Counted from the first letter of the stretch, positions 45,407 through 54,464 are shown. The stretch is 64,000 nt of DNA from an uncultured Prevotella sp. (GCA_900322035.1 ONYL01000003.1:1-64000); one strand, 5' to 3'. Made by a program: numbers and translations. The notes: generated by a model from the letters alone, not told the origin.

Positions 45407-46537
45407 ATGATGATTAAATTTTTACTACTATGTACCGCGGCATTTATTACCACAGCCGCATCCGCACAGACCTACCGCCTCGACTCTATCTACAGCAGTC
45501 TTGGTAATGAGGAGACCATTTTCGGTTACGACACCGACGGGCGTTTCAACCGAGTAGAACGCCACGACTACACCGGACTGGTCTACTACGACAGTCTTCT
45601 TTATAACAGTAACGGTCAGATTGAGACCGACTATTGCTATCAGTACCGTGAGGATGACGAAGGATTCATGCTCGTCTCAAAGTGCTGCTATGGCTACGAC
45701 GGCAACGGCAATCTGATTTGGCGCGACAACTACAATTCCGATGGCAGCGGAACGCTCGCGCAGAGTGCACACATCGTCTATACCTACGACGACCAAAACC
45801 GTTTGGAGAAATACAGTGAGTATTGGGCCGACGACCTGGAGAATCCCTTTGCCATCATGGCATATACCTACAACGAAGCTGGACAGCTTGAGTCTATCGC
45901 TGAGAAATATGCCGATTTCTTCAATCCTTCAGACATAGAGGAGTCGTTCCGCACGATGTATGAATACGACGGGCTCGGACAGCTCGTCAGTGCCAAGGGT
46001 TACTATGTCAACTACGGTGATCTCTCGCTGGCCAACGAAAAGCAATATGACTACGACGGTCAGGGCAATGTCACTGAGGATCGTGTTGAGTCAAACGGAA
46101 ATGTCGTCAGCAAGAACCAGTATCAGTATGACCTCACCGTCGATGCTGCCGATATTCACTATCCTGTTTCGAACGAATACAACATCGGCCGCACATTTGG
46201 ACTGAAGAATAAGCTGCTCTCTACTGATGTCTATGTCAATAATGGCGATGGGCTTACTTACGGTTATTCCTTGACTTACGTCTATGGCCCTGCCGGTACT
46301 ACGGATATCCGAGAGATGGCAAGCTCCTCGGCCGTGGTCAATGTCGGGAATAAGACATTGCAAGTTGTTGGTGGCGCCAACAGTACCGTGAGTATTTATA
46401 ATCAGAGTGGACACCTTGTTCTCCGTGCCATCGGCCGTGACCGTGTGGATCTCTCCTCACTTCCTTCAGGGCTGTATATTGCCAACGTGAGGGGTGTCGG
46501 TGCTCCCGCCTCGACGTATAAGTTTGTCCTCAAATAG
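45407..46537 (+). CDS. Secreted YD-repeat-like protein with type IX-type C-terminal sorting domain
   Basis: 376 residues. Signal peptide MMIKFLLLCTAAFITTAASAQ. The body has repeats of the YD/RHS-like form: IFGYDTDGRFNRVERHDY, YDGNGNLIWRDNY, YTYDDQNRLEKYSEY, YTYNEAGQLESIAEKY, YEYDGLGQLVSAKGYY, YDYDGQGNVTEDRVE. The C-terminus (NKTLQVVGGANSTVSIYNQSGHLVLRAIGRDRVDLSSLPSGLYIANV...YKFVLK) is a type A sorting domain. Probably surface-exposed or secreted; role unknown. Single gene with its own promoter and a hairpin after it. Confidence 0.85.
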   Translation: MMIKFLLLCTAAFITTAASAQTYRLDSIYSSLGNEETIFGYDTDGRFNRVERHDYTGLVYYDSLLYNSNGQIETDYCYQYREDDEGFMLVSKCCYGYDGNGNLIWRDNYNSDGSGTLAQSAHIVYTYDDQNRLEKYSEYWADDLENPFAIMAYTYNEAGQLESIAEKYADFFNPSDIEESFRTMYEYDGLGQLVSAKGYYVNYGDLSLANEKQYDYDGQGNVTEDRVESNGNVVSKNQYQYDLTVDAADIHYPVSNEYNIGRTFGLKNKLLSTDVYVNNGDGLTYGYSLTYVYGPAGTTDIREMASSSAVVNVGNKTLQVVGGANSTVSIYNQSGHLVLRAIGRDRVDLSSLPSGLYIANVRGVGAPASTYKFVLK

Positions 46538-46643
46538 TATATCTTTCTAAACGTGAGATGATCCTTAACCCGAAGATGTTGCGAGGGGGCGCAATAAACA
46601 GTGTAACTTGCCCTCCTTTGGCCGACTGAATCCAACTATGGGC

Positions 46644-46672
46644 AGCAACAGCCGTTCATGAAGGCTGTTGCT
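46644..46672 (+). terminator. Hairpin after the YD-repeat gene
   Basis: AGCAACAGCC pairs perfectly with GGCTGTTGCT around a 9-base loop. There is no clean T-run after it, only GCGGTTTG. Confidence 0.5.
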
Positions 46673-46758
46673 GCTGCGGTTTGAAGAAGTCTTATGCGGT
46701 GGGGCGTTTGTAATAAAAGCGTATTGTTAGAATTTGTAGGAAAAGAGCTGCGGCGGAG

Positions 46759-46789
46759 CTTGTGATTTTGAGGTTTTTTATTATATTTG
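46759..46789 (+). promoter_or_regulatory. Promoter of the nitroreductase gene
   Basis: CTTG at 46759-46762 and TATATTTG at 46782-46789, 19 bases apart. It supports the ATG at 46865 rather than the earlier in-frame ATG at 46787, which overlaps the -7 box. Confidence 0.6.
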
Positions 46790-46864
46790 CAATTGAAACA
46801 TTCATTCTCCCTATCTACACAGAGACACAACAGCTCAAGGCAGTTTAAAAATCACAATATAGTT

Positions 46865-47650
46865 ATGCATATTCGTATTAATCCCGAGACATGTATCCAA
46901 TGCGGCAGTTGCGTGGCTGTGTGCCCCGCAAGCATCTTCCGCCAGCCTGCTCCCCACACCCCGGTCACCGTTGAGCGTGAGGAAGTCTGTATCAAGTGCG
47001 GACATTGTGTAGATGTCTGTCCTACAAACTCCATCGATCATGAGCTTTTCCCTTTGGAGCGCCTTCATGAGATAGACTATCAGCAGATGCCGTCACCCGA
47101 ACAACTGATGAATCTGATTCATGCGCGCCGTTCCAACCGTACTTTCCTCAAGAAAGAAGTACCGGCCTCTTCCGTTGCCATGATGCGTGAGGCTGCTCTC
47201 TATGCGCCTACCGCCGGCAACAATCAAATGGTGGAGTTGAATGTCGTCAGTGATCCGGACAGAATTATTGACATCATCCGTTTCACCATCGACACCCTTG
47301 GCGAGCATCTTGACATTCTTGGCCCTAAATATGCAGGTGTGGTCAAGGGTGCTCGCCAGGCTTTTGGACATGGCAAGGACGTCATTCTTCGCGGCGCACC
47401 CTATGTGATGGTGTTTGCCTCCGACCATAGCTTTGGAGCCGCCGACTGCAATCTCGCTTATCAGAATGCCTCGCTGATGGCGCAGAGCTTAGGTGTGAGC
47501 CAGTTCTATATGGGCTTTGTCATGACGGCTACTGCCTTAGCAGACCCGGAGCGTGTGAAGGAGCTCTTCGGCGTGAGTCAGAAGGTGCAGGCGCTGATGG
47601 CCTTTGGCATGCCTCGTCTTCGCTACAAGCGTTATGCCGAGCGAGGATAA
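46865..47650 (+). CDS. Nitroreductase-family protein with N-terminal 2x[4Fe-4S] ferredoxin domain
   Basis: 261 residues. Two ferredoxin motifs lie at the N-terminus: CIQCGSCVAVCPASIF and CIKCGHCVDVCPTNSI. The FMN nitroreductase fold follows (LMNLIHARRSNRTFLKKEVPASSVAMMREAALYAPTAGNNQMVELNVV) and ends with QALMAFGMPRLRYKR. The fusion lets electrons from the clusters reduce FMN; likely a ferredoxin-type oxidoreductase of unknown acceptor in the anaerobic cytoplasm. Terminator follows at 47665. Confidence 0.93.
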   Translation: MHIRINPETCIQCGSCVAVCPASIFRQPAPHTPVTVEREEVCIKCGHCVDVCPTNSIDHELFPLERLHEIDYQQMPSPEQLMNLIHARRSNRTFLKKEVPASSVAMMREAALYAPTAGNNQMVELNVVSDPDRIIDIIRFTIDTLGEHLDILGPKYAGVVKGARQAFGHGKDVILRGAPYVMVFASDHSFGAADCNLAYQNASLMAQSLGVSQFYMGFVMTATALADPERVKELFGVSQKVQALMAFGMPRLRYKRYAERG

Positions 47651-47664
47651 AGAATTTCGGCTTG

Positions 47665-47692
47665 CGGGCCTCACAGATGCTTGTGAGGCCCG
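47665..47692 (+). terminator. Terminator of the nitroreductase gene
   Basis: CGGGCCTCAC pairs with GTGAGGCCCG around AGATGCTT, followed by TTATGTTT. Confidence 0.75.
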
Positions 47693-47821
47693 TTATGTTT
47701 CTGAAGCATGACAGAGCCTTCTTGTGGTGCTGGATGAATTAATAGAACCACCCTATAGTTAAATTACTTTAAAAGAAGAAAAATTTAAAGAGAATTCGTT
47801 TTTATTTATAAATAGTTTTCT

Positions 47822-47829
47822 TAAATTTG
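47822..47829 (+). promoter_or_regulatory. Bacteroidetes -7 box for the small peptide gene
   Basis: TAAATTTG, with T-rich sequence at the -33 position. It is followed by a ~115-base leader that contains AGAAAGGAGG, a purine-rich tract unusual for this window but not adjacent to the start. Confidence 0.55.
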
Positions 47830-47945
47830 CAAAGCAACCTAATAAACAACAAGAAAGGAGGAAGAATAACAGAAAATTATTAGTTTTTTTTTGTAAGGTG
47901 AGAACTATCCATCAACTTTTTAACCAAACAAACCTAACTAAAGAA

Positions 47946-48173
47946 ATGAAAAAATTTGTAGTAGCATTCTTGGCTATGTTTTTCTTAGGGATGGGTACGG
48001 TATCTGCCAAATGGTATCCCTTTGACTTACGTAGCGGAAGATGGTGGATTAATTCAGATGACTTTGCTTCAATTGAAGACATGGTAAATTTCGCCATCTG
48101 GTTGGATAATGTGACCGCGACTTGGGCCAACAACCCCATTATCAACTCTAACACAGCTTTCAAAGAGATTTAA
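47946..48173 (+). CDS. Small secreted peptide of unknown function
   Basis: 75 residues from the ATG at 47946, chosen because MKKFVVAFLAMFFLGMGTVSA is a clear signal peptide; an earlier in-frame ATG-like start at 47898 would place 16 polar residues before it. The predicted mature part is ~54 residues with five tryptophans (KWYPFDLRSGRWWINSDDF..., AIWLD, ATWANN) and no cysteine. Family not recognised. A strong hairpin follows at 48197-48231 and then the GLPGLI and receptor genes, so it may be the small product of a peptide export or sensing locus. That is inference. Confidence 0.65.
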   Translation: MKKFVVAFLAMFFLGMGTVSAKWYPFDLRSGRWWINSDDFASIEDMVNFAIWLDNVTATWANNPIINSNTAFKEI

Positions 48174-48196
48174 GAAAGACTGAGTCGCCTCATTTT

Positions 48197-48231
48197 GCCA
48201 AGGTCTGCTCGCAAAGCGTTTAGACCTTGGC
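48197..48231 (+). terminator. Intercistronic hairpin between peptide and GLPGLI genes
   Basis: GCCAAGGTCT pairs perfectly with AGACCTTGGC around a 15-base loop; only CATAATAC follows. With no T-run it may act as a partial terminator or 3' stabiliser, giving more peptide than downstream product. Confidence 0.65.
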
Positions 48232-48249
48232 CATAATACAAAGATTCGT

Positions 48250-49131
48250 ATGAAAAGGTATCATTTTATCTTCAGCCTCTTGCTGTGCTGCGTTTTGGCG
48301 CATGGGCAAGACATCACCTTAGGCGGGAACATATCGGTGGAGTTTGTTCCCAAGAAAGTGTACGACTTCGCCACCGTTTCCGTCTACTATGACTATACGC
48401 AATCCGTATTCCCGGGCGGCAAGGAAAAGAGGTATGGGGAGACGGTTCTGCTGATAGGGCCACAATATTGGGGATTTATGGATTGGAACTCCTACAAGTC
48501 TGACTCTCTCCAAGACGCTTACGCGGCAAAGGGACTGCCAAGCTCGGACTTGATAGAGACCCTCACACGCGAAAAGAAGGAAAAGGGAGAAAGAGCCGGC
48601 TACCTCTACCCCATGGTGGCCAACCGCAGCGACGGAACCTGCACCATTCAGATGCGTGCCACCTCGTTCACGCCCTCCTACCAATATGAGGAGCCCCTGC
48701 CCGAAATGGCATGGCAGTTGGAGAACGACTCGTGCAAAATCAAGAACTTGGACTGCGCCAAGGCTACATGCAAGTTCAGGGGCAGGAGCTGGACAGCCTG
48801 GTATACCGAGCAATACGACATACCCTTTGGCCCCTATCTGTTTGGCGGACTGCCCGGGCTAATCGTGATGTTGGAAGACAGCATCGGCGACTATTCGTTC
48901 AAGTTGAGTGGCATACAGGCGACACCCAACGGACGGCCAATCTATCTCCGCAACAAGAAGAACTTGGTGATCTACACCACACGCGAGAAAGCCATGCAAG
49001 GCGTGAAAAACGAGTGCGGCGATGTGTCGAAAGCCCTCTTGGCCCGTTCGCCCTCCATGGCCCGCCAGCATAATGGAGCCTTGCTCAACACAAAGAAAAG
49101 CGTTCCGTACAACCCCTTAGAATTAGAATAA
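48250..49131 (+). CDS. GLPGLI family protein
   Basis: 293 residues. Signal peptide MKRYHFIFSLLLCCVLAHGQ. The family motif appears as FGGLPGLIVML near residues 198-208, preceded by the usual WTAWYTEQYDIPFGPY. The family is confined to Bacteroidetes, exported, and of unknown function; members often sit next to carboxypeptidase-regulatory outer-membrane proteins, as here. The next gene starts 4 bases after its stop, so the two are cotranslated. The C-terminus is short and lacks a sorting tail. Confidence 0.9.
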   Translation: MKRYHFIFSLLLCCVLAHGQDITLGGNISVEFVPKKVYDFATVSVYYDYTQSVFPGGKEKRYGETVLLIGPQYWGFMDWNSYKSDSLQDAYAAKGLPSSDLIETLTREKKEKGERAGYLYPMVANRSDGTCTIQMRATSFTPSYQYEEPLPEMAWQLENDSCKIKNLDCAKATCKFRGRSWTAWYTEQYDIPFGPYLFGGLPGLIVMLEDSIGDYSFKLSGIQATPNGRPIYLRNKKNLVIYTTREKAMQGVKNECGDVSKALLARSPSMARQHNGALLNTKKSVPYNPLELE

Positions 49132-49135
49132 GCCC

Positions 49136-51721
49136 TTGAACCGCCTTTGTATCCTGTGCATGATGCTGCTATTGGCCTCGGCCGTTCTCGGCCAGAGCCT
49201 GCAGACGGTGGGCGGCAGAGTGACCGACGCCGCCTCGGGCGCTGCCTTGCCCTACGTCACGTGCAAGGTGGTGGACGCGAGGGGCAAGCTCATCACCTAC
49301 GCCACCACCAACGCGAAGGGACATTACAGCGTTGACTTTGCCACGGGAAAGGCCAACGCCATCGTCTTCTCGCTCATTGGCTATGCCAAGCAGAGGTTCA
49401 AGGTGTCGGCCCTGACAGGCCGCCTCGACGTGGCCATGAGGCAGGAGGACGTGCAGGTGAAGGAGGTGGTGGTGAAGTCAAAGCCGATTGTGACCATTGG
49501 CGACACGGTGAAATACAACGTGGCCTCCTTCGCGGGAAAGGGCGACCAATACATCGAGGATGTGCTGAGGAAGATGCCCGGCATAGAGGTGAAGGAAGAC
49601 GGCAACATATCCTACAAGGGCAAGAGCATCAACAAGCTGCTCATAGAGGGGCACGACCTCTTGGGCAGCAGATACAACCAGGCCACCCAGAACCTGCCCG
49701 CGGAGGCTGTGGCACAGGTGCAGGTGGTGGAGAACGACCAGCCCATCAATGCGCTCAAGGGCATCCTACATTCAGACAAGGCCACACTCAACCTGAAGCT
49801 GAGGAACGGCTACAAGACAAAGCCTTTCGGCGAGGCTGTGGTCGGTGAGGGCTTGGGCGAGAAGCACCTCTACGACAGCAAACTCACACTGGTGGCCCTC
49901 AGCCGAAGATGGCAGGCCCTGCTGACCGGGCGCGCGGTAAACAACGGCACCAACTTGGGCTATGCCATGACACCCCACATAGACGTCATGGACCCAGAGG
50001 GGTACAGCCCATTGCCCAAACCGATACTGACGACAGACTACGATGTGAGATACGCCATCGCCGAAGGAAGATACTTGAAGAACCGCTCGCAGACAGGCGG
50101 ACTCAACCTGCTTTTCGGCGTGGGGCGATACGCCCATCTGCGCACGAACATCACTTATTATGGAACGGCAGACAAAAGCTCCGACAGCACGTCGAACGCA
50201 TACGGAGGCGACTACACATTCCAGCTCTACGAGTCGAACCGCAGGAGGAAACGACTGCACGACGCCCACCTGGACATGACATACGAGCTGAACGCACCCA
50301 ACGTCTACGTGAGCAATGCACTAAAAGTGGCGTTGTCCTCTCTCACCAATGCCAATTCGCTCAACAGCAACTCGCTCAGGCAGGAAGAGAAGCGACACTC
50401 CCATCCTCTGACGATAGGCAACCACTTGGGCGTGAATGTGAAAAGGGGACGGCAACTGATCACCCTCCACTCCTTGGTGAGGTATGTGCGCAGGCCGGAG
50501 AACATGGACGTTGACAGCCTCAATGCTCAAACAGATTGGTTTCCCACAGAGCGGCTGACAAGCCGGGAGCTGCTGACGAGAAACTCCATCGCCACGAGCG
50601 TCAGACTGGGCAAGAACGCTTTGGGACTCAAATACCTGTTGGAGTATAGGGCGGGTTGGCTCGATGTGCATTCGCCCGACAGCCTGTGGGTCTCCACGGT
50701 GAACAGGCGGATGCTCAACTCGCTGCAAGCCTTCTACACGTTCAAGTATCCATCGGGCAACGTGAGCGTCTCCCTGCCCTTGCAGTGGTATGCCTTTCAT
50801 GGAAGTTGGGGAGGTGGGAAGGAAGAGAGCTCCAACCTGCGCCTCGCCCCTGTGGTGGCATGGAAGCACCAGTTCTCTCCCTTTCTGACTTGGAACATGA
50901 GAGGGTCGCTCAATGAGGTGCCATCAGAAGACGTTGTGGGCGGTGACCGCTTGTTCGTCTCCTACAGGAACATGCGCTTCTCTCCACAACGCTTGGGCTG
51001 GAACCGGACATTGTCGCTCACCTGCACGCTCAACTACACCAACCTCATCAACATGCTCACTTGCAATGTCTTGGTCACCCATTCCTGGAGCAGGGCAGAC
51101 TGCTATGAGGACTACCAATACACGCCCTCCATCACCTATATCCATACCGTGTGGGGAAAGAACAGGGCCAAAGTGCTGTATGGCTCGCTGCTGGTCAGCA
51201 AGTCTTGGCTGGACTGCGGGCTCGCCGTGAACGCCTCGGCCAACTACAACAGGAATGAGCGCACGCTGTCGCAAAACGGGTTGCTGGCCGAAGTGAGGCA
51301 AAACATCTTCACGGCCAACGCAAGCGTGGCGTATGACAAGATCAAATGGATGGAAGTGAGAAACACGTTCACGTTCAATCTGGCGTGGCAGGACAAGACA
51401 CAGGGGAACGTCAGCCACACCATGCGCAGCTTCTTCAACGACCTGAGGGTGTCGGCCTACCCCGTGGAGCAGTTGCGCATAACGACGACCATCACCCAAA
51501 CCACAACCCAAACGTCGCAGCACGCCTACTGCACGAATGTGTTTGTCGACCTGACCACCCTCTACAAACTGGACAAGCGCTGGTCCCTGTCGCTTCACGT
51601 CAGCAACCTCCTGAACAGGAAACAGTATGTGGAAGCTTCATTCTCCGGCCTCAACCGGCATTCACTCACCCTACCTCTCAGGGGACGCGAGGTGATGATG
51701 AAAATCTCATTCAAGATATAG
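49136..51721 (+). CDS. TonB-dependent-receptor-like outer-membrane protein with CarboxypepD_reg-like domain
   Basis: 861 residues from a TTG start at 49136, chosen because it gives a signal peptide (NRLCILCMMLLLASAVLGQ) directly and sits 4 bases after the GLPGLI stop. A beta-sandwich domain (GGRVTDAASGAALPYVTCKVVDARGK) precedes a plug-like domain (VKEVVVKSKPIVTIGDTVKYNVASF...VLRKMPGIEVKEDGNISYKGK...LIEGHDLLG) and a large barrel ending in KISFKI. It resembles receptors that pair with GLPGLI proteins rather than SusC. Transport or export of the upstream peptide is possible but unproven. Confidence 0.87.
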   Translation: MNRLCILCMMLLLASAVLGQSLQTVGGRVTDAASGAALPYVTCKVVDARGKLITYATTNAKGHYSVDFATGKANAIVFSLIGYAKQRFKVSALTGRLDVAMRQEDVQVKEVVVKSKPIVTIGDTVKYNVASFAGKGDQYIEDVLRKMPGIEVKEDGNISYKGKSINKLLIEGHDLLGSRYNQATQNLPAEAVAQVQVVENDQPINALKGILHSDKATLNLKLRNGYKTKPFGEAVVGEGLGEKHLYDSKLTLVALSRRWQALLTGRAVNNGTNLGYAMTPHIDVMDPEGYSPLPKPILTTDYDVRYAIAEGRYLKNRSQTGGLNLLFGVGRYAHLRTNITYYGTADKSSDSTSNAYGGDYTFQLYESNRRRKRLHDAHLDMTYELNAPNVYVSNALKVALSSLTNANSLNSNSLRQEEKRHSHPLTIGNHLGVNVKRGRQLITLHSLVRYVRRPENMDVDSLNAQTDWFPTERLTSRELLTRNSIATSVRLGKNALGLKYLLEYRAGWLDVHSPDSLWVSTVNRRMLNSLQAFYTFKYPSGNVSVSLPLQWYAFHGSWGGGKEESSNLRLAPVVAWKHQFSPFLTWNMRGSLNEVPSEDVVGGDRLFVSYRNMRFSPQRLGWNRTLSLTCTLNYTNLINMLTCNVLVTHSWSRADCYEDYQYTPSITYIHTVWGKNRAKVLYGSLLVSKSWLDCGLAVNASANYNRNERTLSQNGLLAEVRQNIFTANASVAYDKIKWMEVRNTFTFNLAWQDKTQGNVSHTMRSFFNDLRVSAYPVEQLRITTTITQTTTQTSQHAYCTNVFVDLTTLYKLDKRWSLSLHVSNLLNRKQYVEASFSGLNRHSLTLPLRGREVMMKISFKI

Positions 51722-52183
51722 CGGCAGACGAGTCCTCTTGGAGAGGAGGGGGGAGACAACGACTGCCATCCAACCCCATGGGCCGTGTAGGTAGGGTTAG
51801 GTTCGACCATTAAAGGAATGGCCCTACCTTTATTATTCGTAGAACATTGCTTCACGACCGACACGAGGCACAGCCCCAGCTTTTGGTGGCATCTCGGTTG
51901 GAAGATTGTGGACACTCATATAAGGCCGGTTCTAAAAATTAGGCTTAGAAGCCAAGCCGATACGGATATATGTTGTTTCGGTCGTCTTCTGCATCTATCG
52001 GTCTCAAAACGTCAAGTCTCATCGGTCGTGTAGCCCGCTACACTCCCTCTTCAACTTACGTTTTGAATCCCGATATATTGCACAACCTTTTCGACAAGCC
52101 AAATGGGCAGAGCCAAGCTCGCTTGAGCTCTGCCATGGCGAAAAAGGTGTAACCATTCAATTTAGGCCGTCCTGTAATTGATT

Positions 52184-52215
52184 AAAAAATCCCGAGGCTA
52201 TTCCCGGGATTTTTT
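52184..52215. terminator. Symmetric terminator-like hairpin
   Basis: AAAAAATCCCGAGG is followed by CTATTCCCGGGATTTTTT; the stem AAAAAATCCCG/CGGGATTTTTT works on both strands. It is 460 bases past the receptor gene, so it may have ended a gene now lost. Confidence 0.75.
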
Positions 52216-52307
52216 GTATTGGTATGGCAGAAGTTGTGTATTTTTCTTTTCCATCTTTTCATTTTGAGGTGTCAACCGTATTTAAAAAAAGATAAGAAAA
52301 AAGATTG

Positions 52308-52329
52308 CGGCACAGGTTGTGCCGTTTTT
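52308..52329 (+). terminator. Terminator-like hairpin
   Basis: CGGCACA pairs with TGTGCCG around GGT, followed by TTTTTG. No gene directly upstream. Confidence 0.55.
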
Positions 52330-52479
52330 GATGAATCTTCTATTTGCGGCACAAGTCAGCAGATATGGTAAGCGAGAGACTTCTTGCTCTTGACAACAAA
52401 TGACAATCTGTAAGCACATTTGAAGACGCTGAAACCAGGGGCTGTGTGTTCCCGTGGTGTTCCCGAGGGAAAAAGAAAA

Positions 52480-52506
52480 AGGAGTTAGATTTACTCTAAC
52501 TCCTTA
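52480..52506 (-). terminator. Terminator of tRNA-Asn
   Basis: AAGGAGTTAGA pairs with CTCTAACTCCTT, nearly perfect; on the minus strand it is followed by TTTTTCTTTTT. It lies 10 bases past the tRNA 3' end. Confidence 0.85.
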
Positions 52507-52516
52507 ATTTGTAACG

Positions 52517-52591
52517 CGCTCCAGGATGGGCTTGAACCAACGACCCCCTGATTAACAGTCAGGTGCTCTAACCAACTGAGCTACTGAAGCA
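52517..52591 (-). tRNA. tRNA-Asn (GTT)
   Basis: 75 bases on the minus strand. Acceptor TGCTTCA pairs with TGGAGCG (two G-T pairs). The D arm has AGCTCAGTTGGTTAGAGC, the anticodon arm CTGACTGTTAATCAG with anticodon GTT, and the T arm GGTTCAAGCCC. CCA is not encoded. A complete promoter lies upstream and a terminator downstream, so it is transcribed alone. Confidence 0.95.
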
Positions 52592-52620
52592 GTGTGCAAC
52601 CTTGTTCTGAATTGCGAGTG

Positions 52621-52652
52621 CAAAGGTACAACAGTTTTTTCAAACTGCCAAA
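52621..52652 (-). promoter_or_regulatory. Promoter of tRNA-Asn
   Basis: On the minus strand TTTG (52649-52652) and TACCTTTG (52621-52628) are 20 bases apart. Confidence 0.75.
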
Positions 52653-52732
52653 CTTTTCTCTACTTTTTTTTGAATTTTCCTCAATTATTTTAAAAATCCC
52701 GCCAAAGATGGGATTTTCACCTAATTATATAT

Positions 52733-52740
52733 TACTTTTG
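52733..52740 (+). promoter_or_regulatory. Bacteroidetes -7 box for the S41 peptidase gene
   Basis: TACTTTTG, 30 bases upstream of the ATG at 52771. Confidence 0.55.
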
Positions 52741-52770
52741 CACGCATAATCTATAAACGATACATCGAGA

Positions 52771-54435
52771 ATGAAGAAACTTCTATTTCCCCTGTTGCTG
52801 CTGTTGGCTTTGCCTCTGTCCGCGCAGACCGAAAAGCAGCACAATTTCAAGATAGCGAAAAACCTGGAGCTTTTCAATGATGTCTACCGCTATCTTGACG
52901 CCATGTACGTCGACACGCTCGATGCCGACACCATCATCCCCATGGGCATCAACGCAATGCTCTCGGCCATGGATCCTTATACGGAGTTCTACCCGGAGGA
53001 AAACAAGAAAGACTTTCAACAGATGGTGGCTGGTAAATATGCGGGTATTGGTGCCATTATCCATCACAACTACAAGCTCGACCGCACGGTGATCTGGGAA
53101 CCCTACGAGGGCATGCCTGCGGCTGAGGCCGGGCTGAAGCGAGGCGACATCATTCTCTCCATCGACGACGAGAGCATGATTGGCAAGTCCGACGACTACG
53201 TGAGCAGTCATTTGCGCGGGGAGCCGGGCACCTCGTTTGTGCTGAAGATCAAGCGTCCCACGACGGGTAAGACCATGAAAATGAAAATCACTCGGCGGGC
53301 TATTCAGATGCCCACAATCGACTATGCCGGCGTGAAGGACAGCATAGGCTATATATCGCTCAACGGATTTACGGAGAACTGCGCGCGCGATATCCGCAAC
53401 TATGTCATCGACATGCGCAAACAGGGCGTCAAGGGACTGGTGCTCGACCTGCGCGACAACGGCGGCGGTCTGGAGGATGAGGCTGTGAAACTGGTCAACA
53501 TCTTCATTCCGCGTGGCAAAGTCGTCGTGACCAACCGTGGACAGTTGAAGCGGATGACGGTGGAGTTCCGTACTACCACCGAACCCGTCGACACGGTGAT
53601 GCCCGTGGTGGTGCTCGTAAATGGCAACACGGCGTCGGCGAGCGAGATCACCTGCGGTGCCTTGCAGGATTACGACCGAGCAATTATTATGGGACAGCGC
53701 ACTTTCGGCAAGGGCATTGTCCAAAGTACCGTGCCTTTGCAGTATAACTCCATGCTGAAGCTCACTACGGGTAAATATTATATTCCCAGCGGACGTTGCA
53801 TCCAGGCTATTCGCTATACCCACGGACGTGGTGGAAAATGGCAGGAGGAAGTGCCCGACTCGCTGGCCAAGGTGTTTCACACCGCCAACGGGCGTGAGGT
53901 GCTCGACAACAAGGGTATCAAACCCGATGTGGAGATCAAGCCCGACTCGCTGGCCAATATCACGGCCGCGCTCTTCAGTCTGATCGACTCCACCAACACC
54001 GTGCCGGAGTTTGAGCAGCAGTATGTAGCCAAACATCCCACCATTGCCCCGGCCGGTGAGTTTGAGCTGTCGGATGCCGACTATGAGGAATTCAAGCAAC
54101 TCGTGCTGAAAAACAAGTTCAAGTACGACATGTATACCGAGCGCTATCTGAAAGAACTGAAGAAGCTCGCCCAGTTTGAAGGCTACTACGATGATGCCAA
54201 AGAGGAGTTTGCCGCCCTGGAGAAGAAGCTGGCCCACAATATTGGCCATGACCTGGACTACCATAAGGAGGAGATCAAGAATATGTTGGCTTCCGAAATC
54301 GTAGCTTGCTATTATTTCCAGCGCGGCGTGGAAGAAAATGGCCTCCGTCACGACAAGGTATACAAGGAGGCTGTACGGCTGATCAACCATCCGGCCGAAT
54401 ACAGCAAGTTGCTTCAGCCAAAGAAAGATAAATAG
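52771..54435 (+). CDS. S41 family C-terminal processing peptidase (PDZ protease)
   Basis: 554 residues. Signal peptide MKKLLFPLLLLLALPLSAQ. The N-terminal helical domain is followed by a PDZ domain (YAGIGAIIHHNYKLDRTVIWEPYEGMPAAEAGLKRGDIILSIDD) and the S41 catalytic core: KGLVLDLRDNGGG, then VNGNTASASEI with S289 and GKG with K314, the 25-residue spacing of the Ser-Lys dyad. A ~120-residue helical C-terminal domain follows. Such enzymes trim the C-termini of periplasmic proteins. Convergent with the patatin gene, with a shared hairpin between. Confidence 0.96.
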   Translation: MKKLLFPLLLLLALPLSAQTEKQHNFKIAKNLELFNDVYRYLDAMYVDTLDADTIIPMGINAMLSAMDPYTEFYPEENKKDFQQMVAGKYAGIGAIIHHNYKLDRTVIWEPYEGMPAAEAGLKRGDIILSIDDESMIGKSDDYVSSHLRGEPGTSFVLKIKRPTTGKTMKMKITRRAIQMPTIDYAGVKDSIGYISLNGFTENCARDIRNYVIDMRKQGVKGLVLDLRDNGGGLEDEAVKLVNIFIPRGKVVVTNRGQLKRMTVEFRTTTEPVDTVMPVVVLVNGNTASASEITCGALQDYDRAIIMGQRTFGKGIVQSTVPLQYNSMLKLTTGKYYIPSGRCIQAIRYTHGRGGKWQEEVPDSLAKVFHTANGREVLDNKGIKPDVEIKPDSLANITAALFSLIDSTNTVPEFEQQYVAKHPTIAPAGEFELSDADYEEFKQLVLKNKFKYDMYTERYLKELKKLAQFEGYYDDAKEEFAALEKKLAHNIGHDLDYHKEEIKNMLASEIVACYYFQRGVEENGLRHDKVYKEAVRLINHPAEYSKLLQPKKDK

Positions 54436-54464
54436 GTAAGAAGAAAAAATGCGGATCAAGCAAT

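Larger units (their letters stand above)
51722..52516. other. Long non-coding gap before tRNA-Asn
   Basis: About 800 bases with no supported gene. It holds a hairpin at ~52107-52135 (GGCAGAGC/GCTCTGCC with CAAGC/CTTGA inside), two terminator-like hairpins listed separately, and a short weak ORF ending at 52152 that I do not recognise. The sequence looks like decayed coding DNA. Confidence 0.5.

Noticed and set aside
51970-52152. Short ORF ending SSAMAKKV in the gap before tRNA-Asn
   Set aside because: Low-complexity, no promoter or ribosome-binding context, and it crosses a strong dyad; not enough to call a gene.
52517-52591. tRNA-Asn as an occupied attachment site
   Set aside because: No integrase gene and no second copy of the tRNA 3' end was found nearby.
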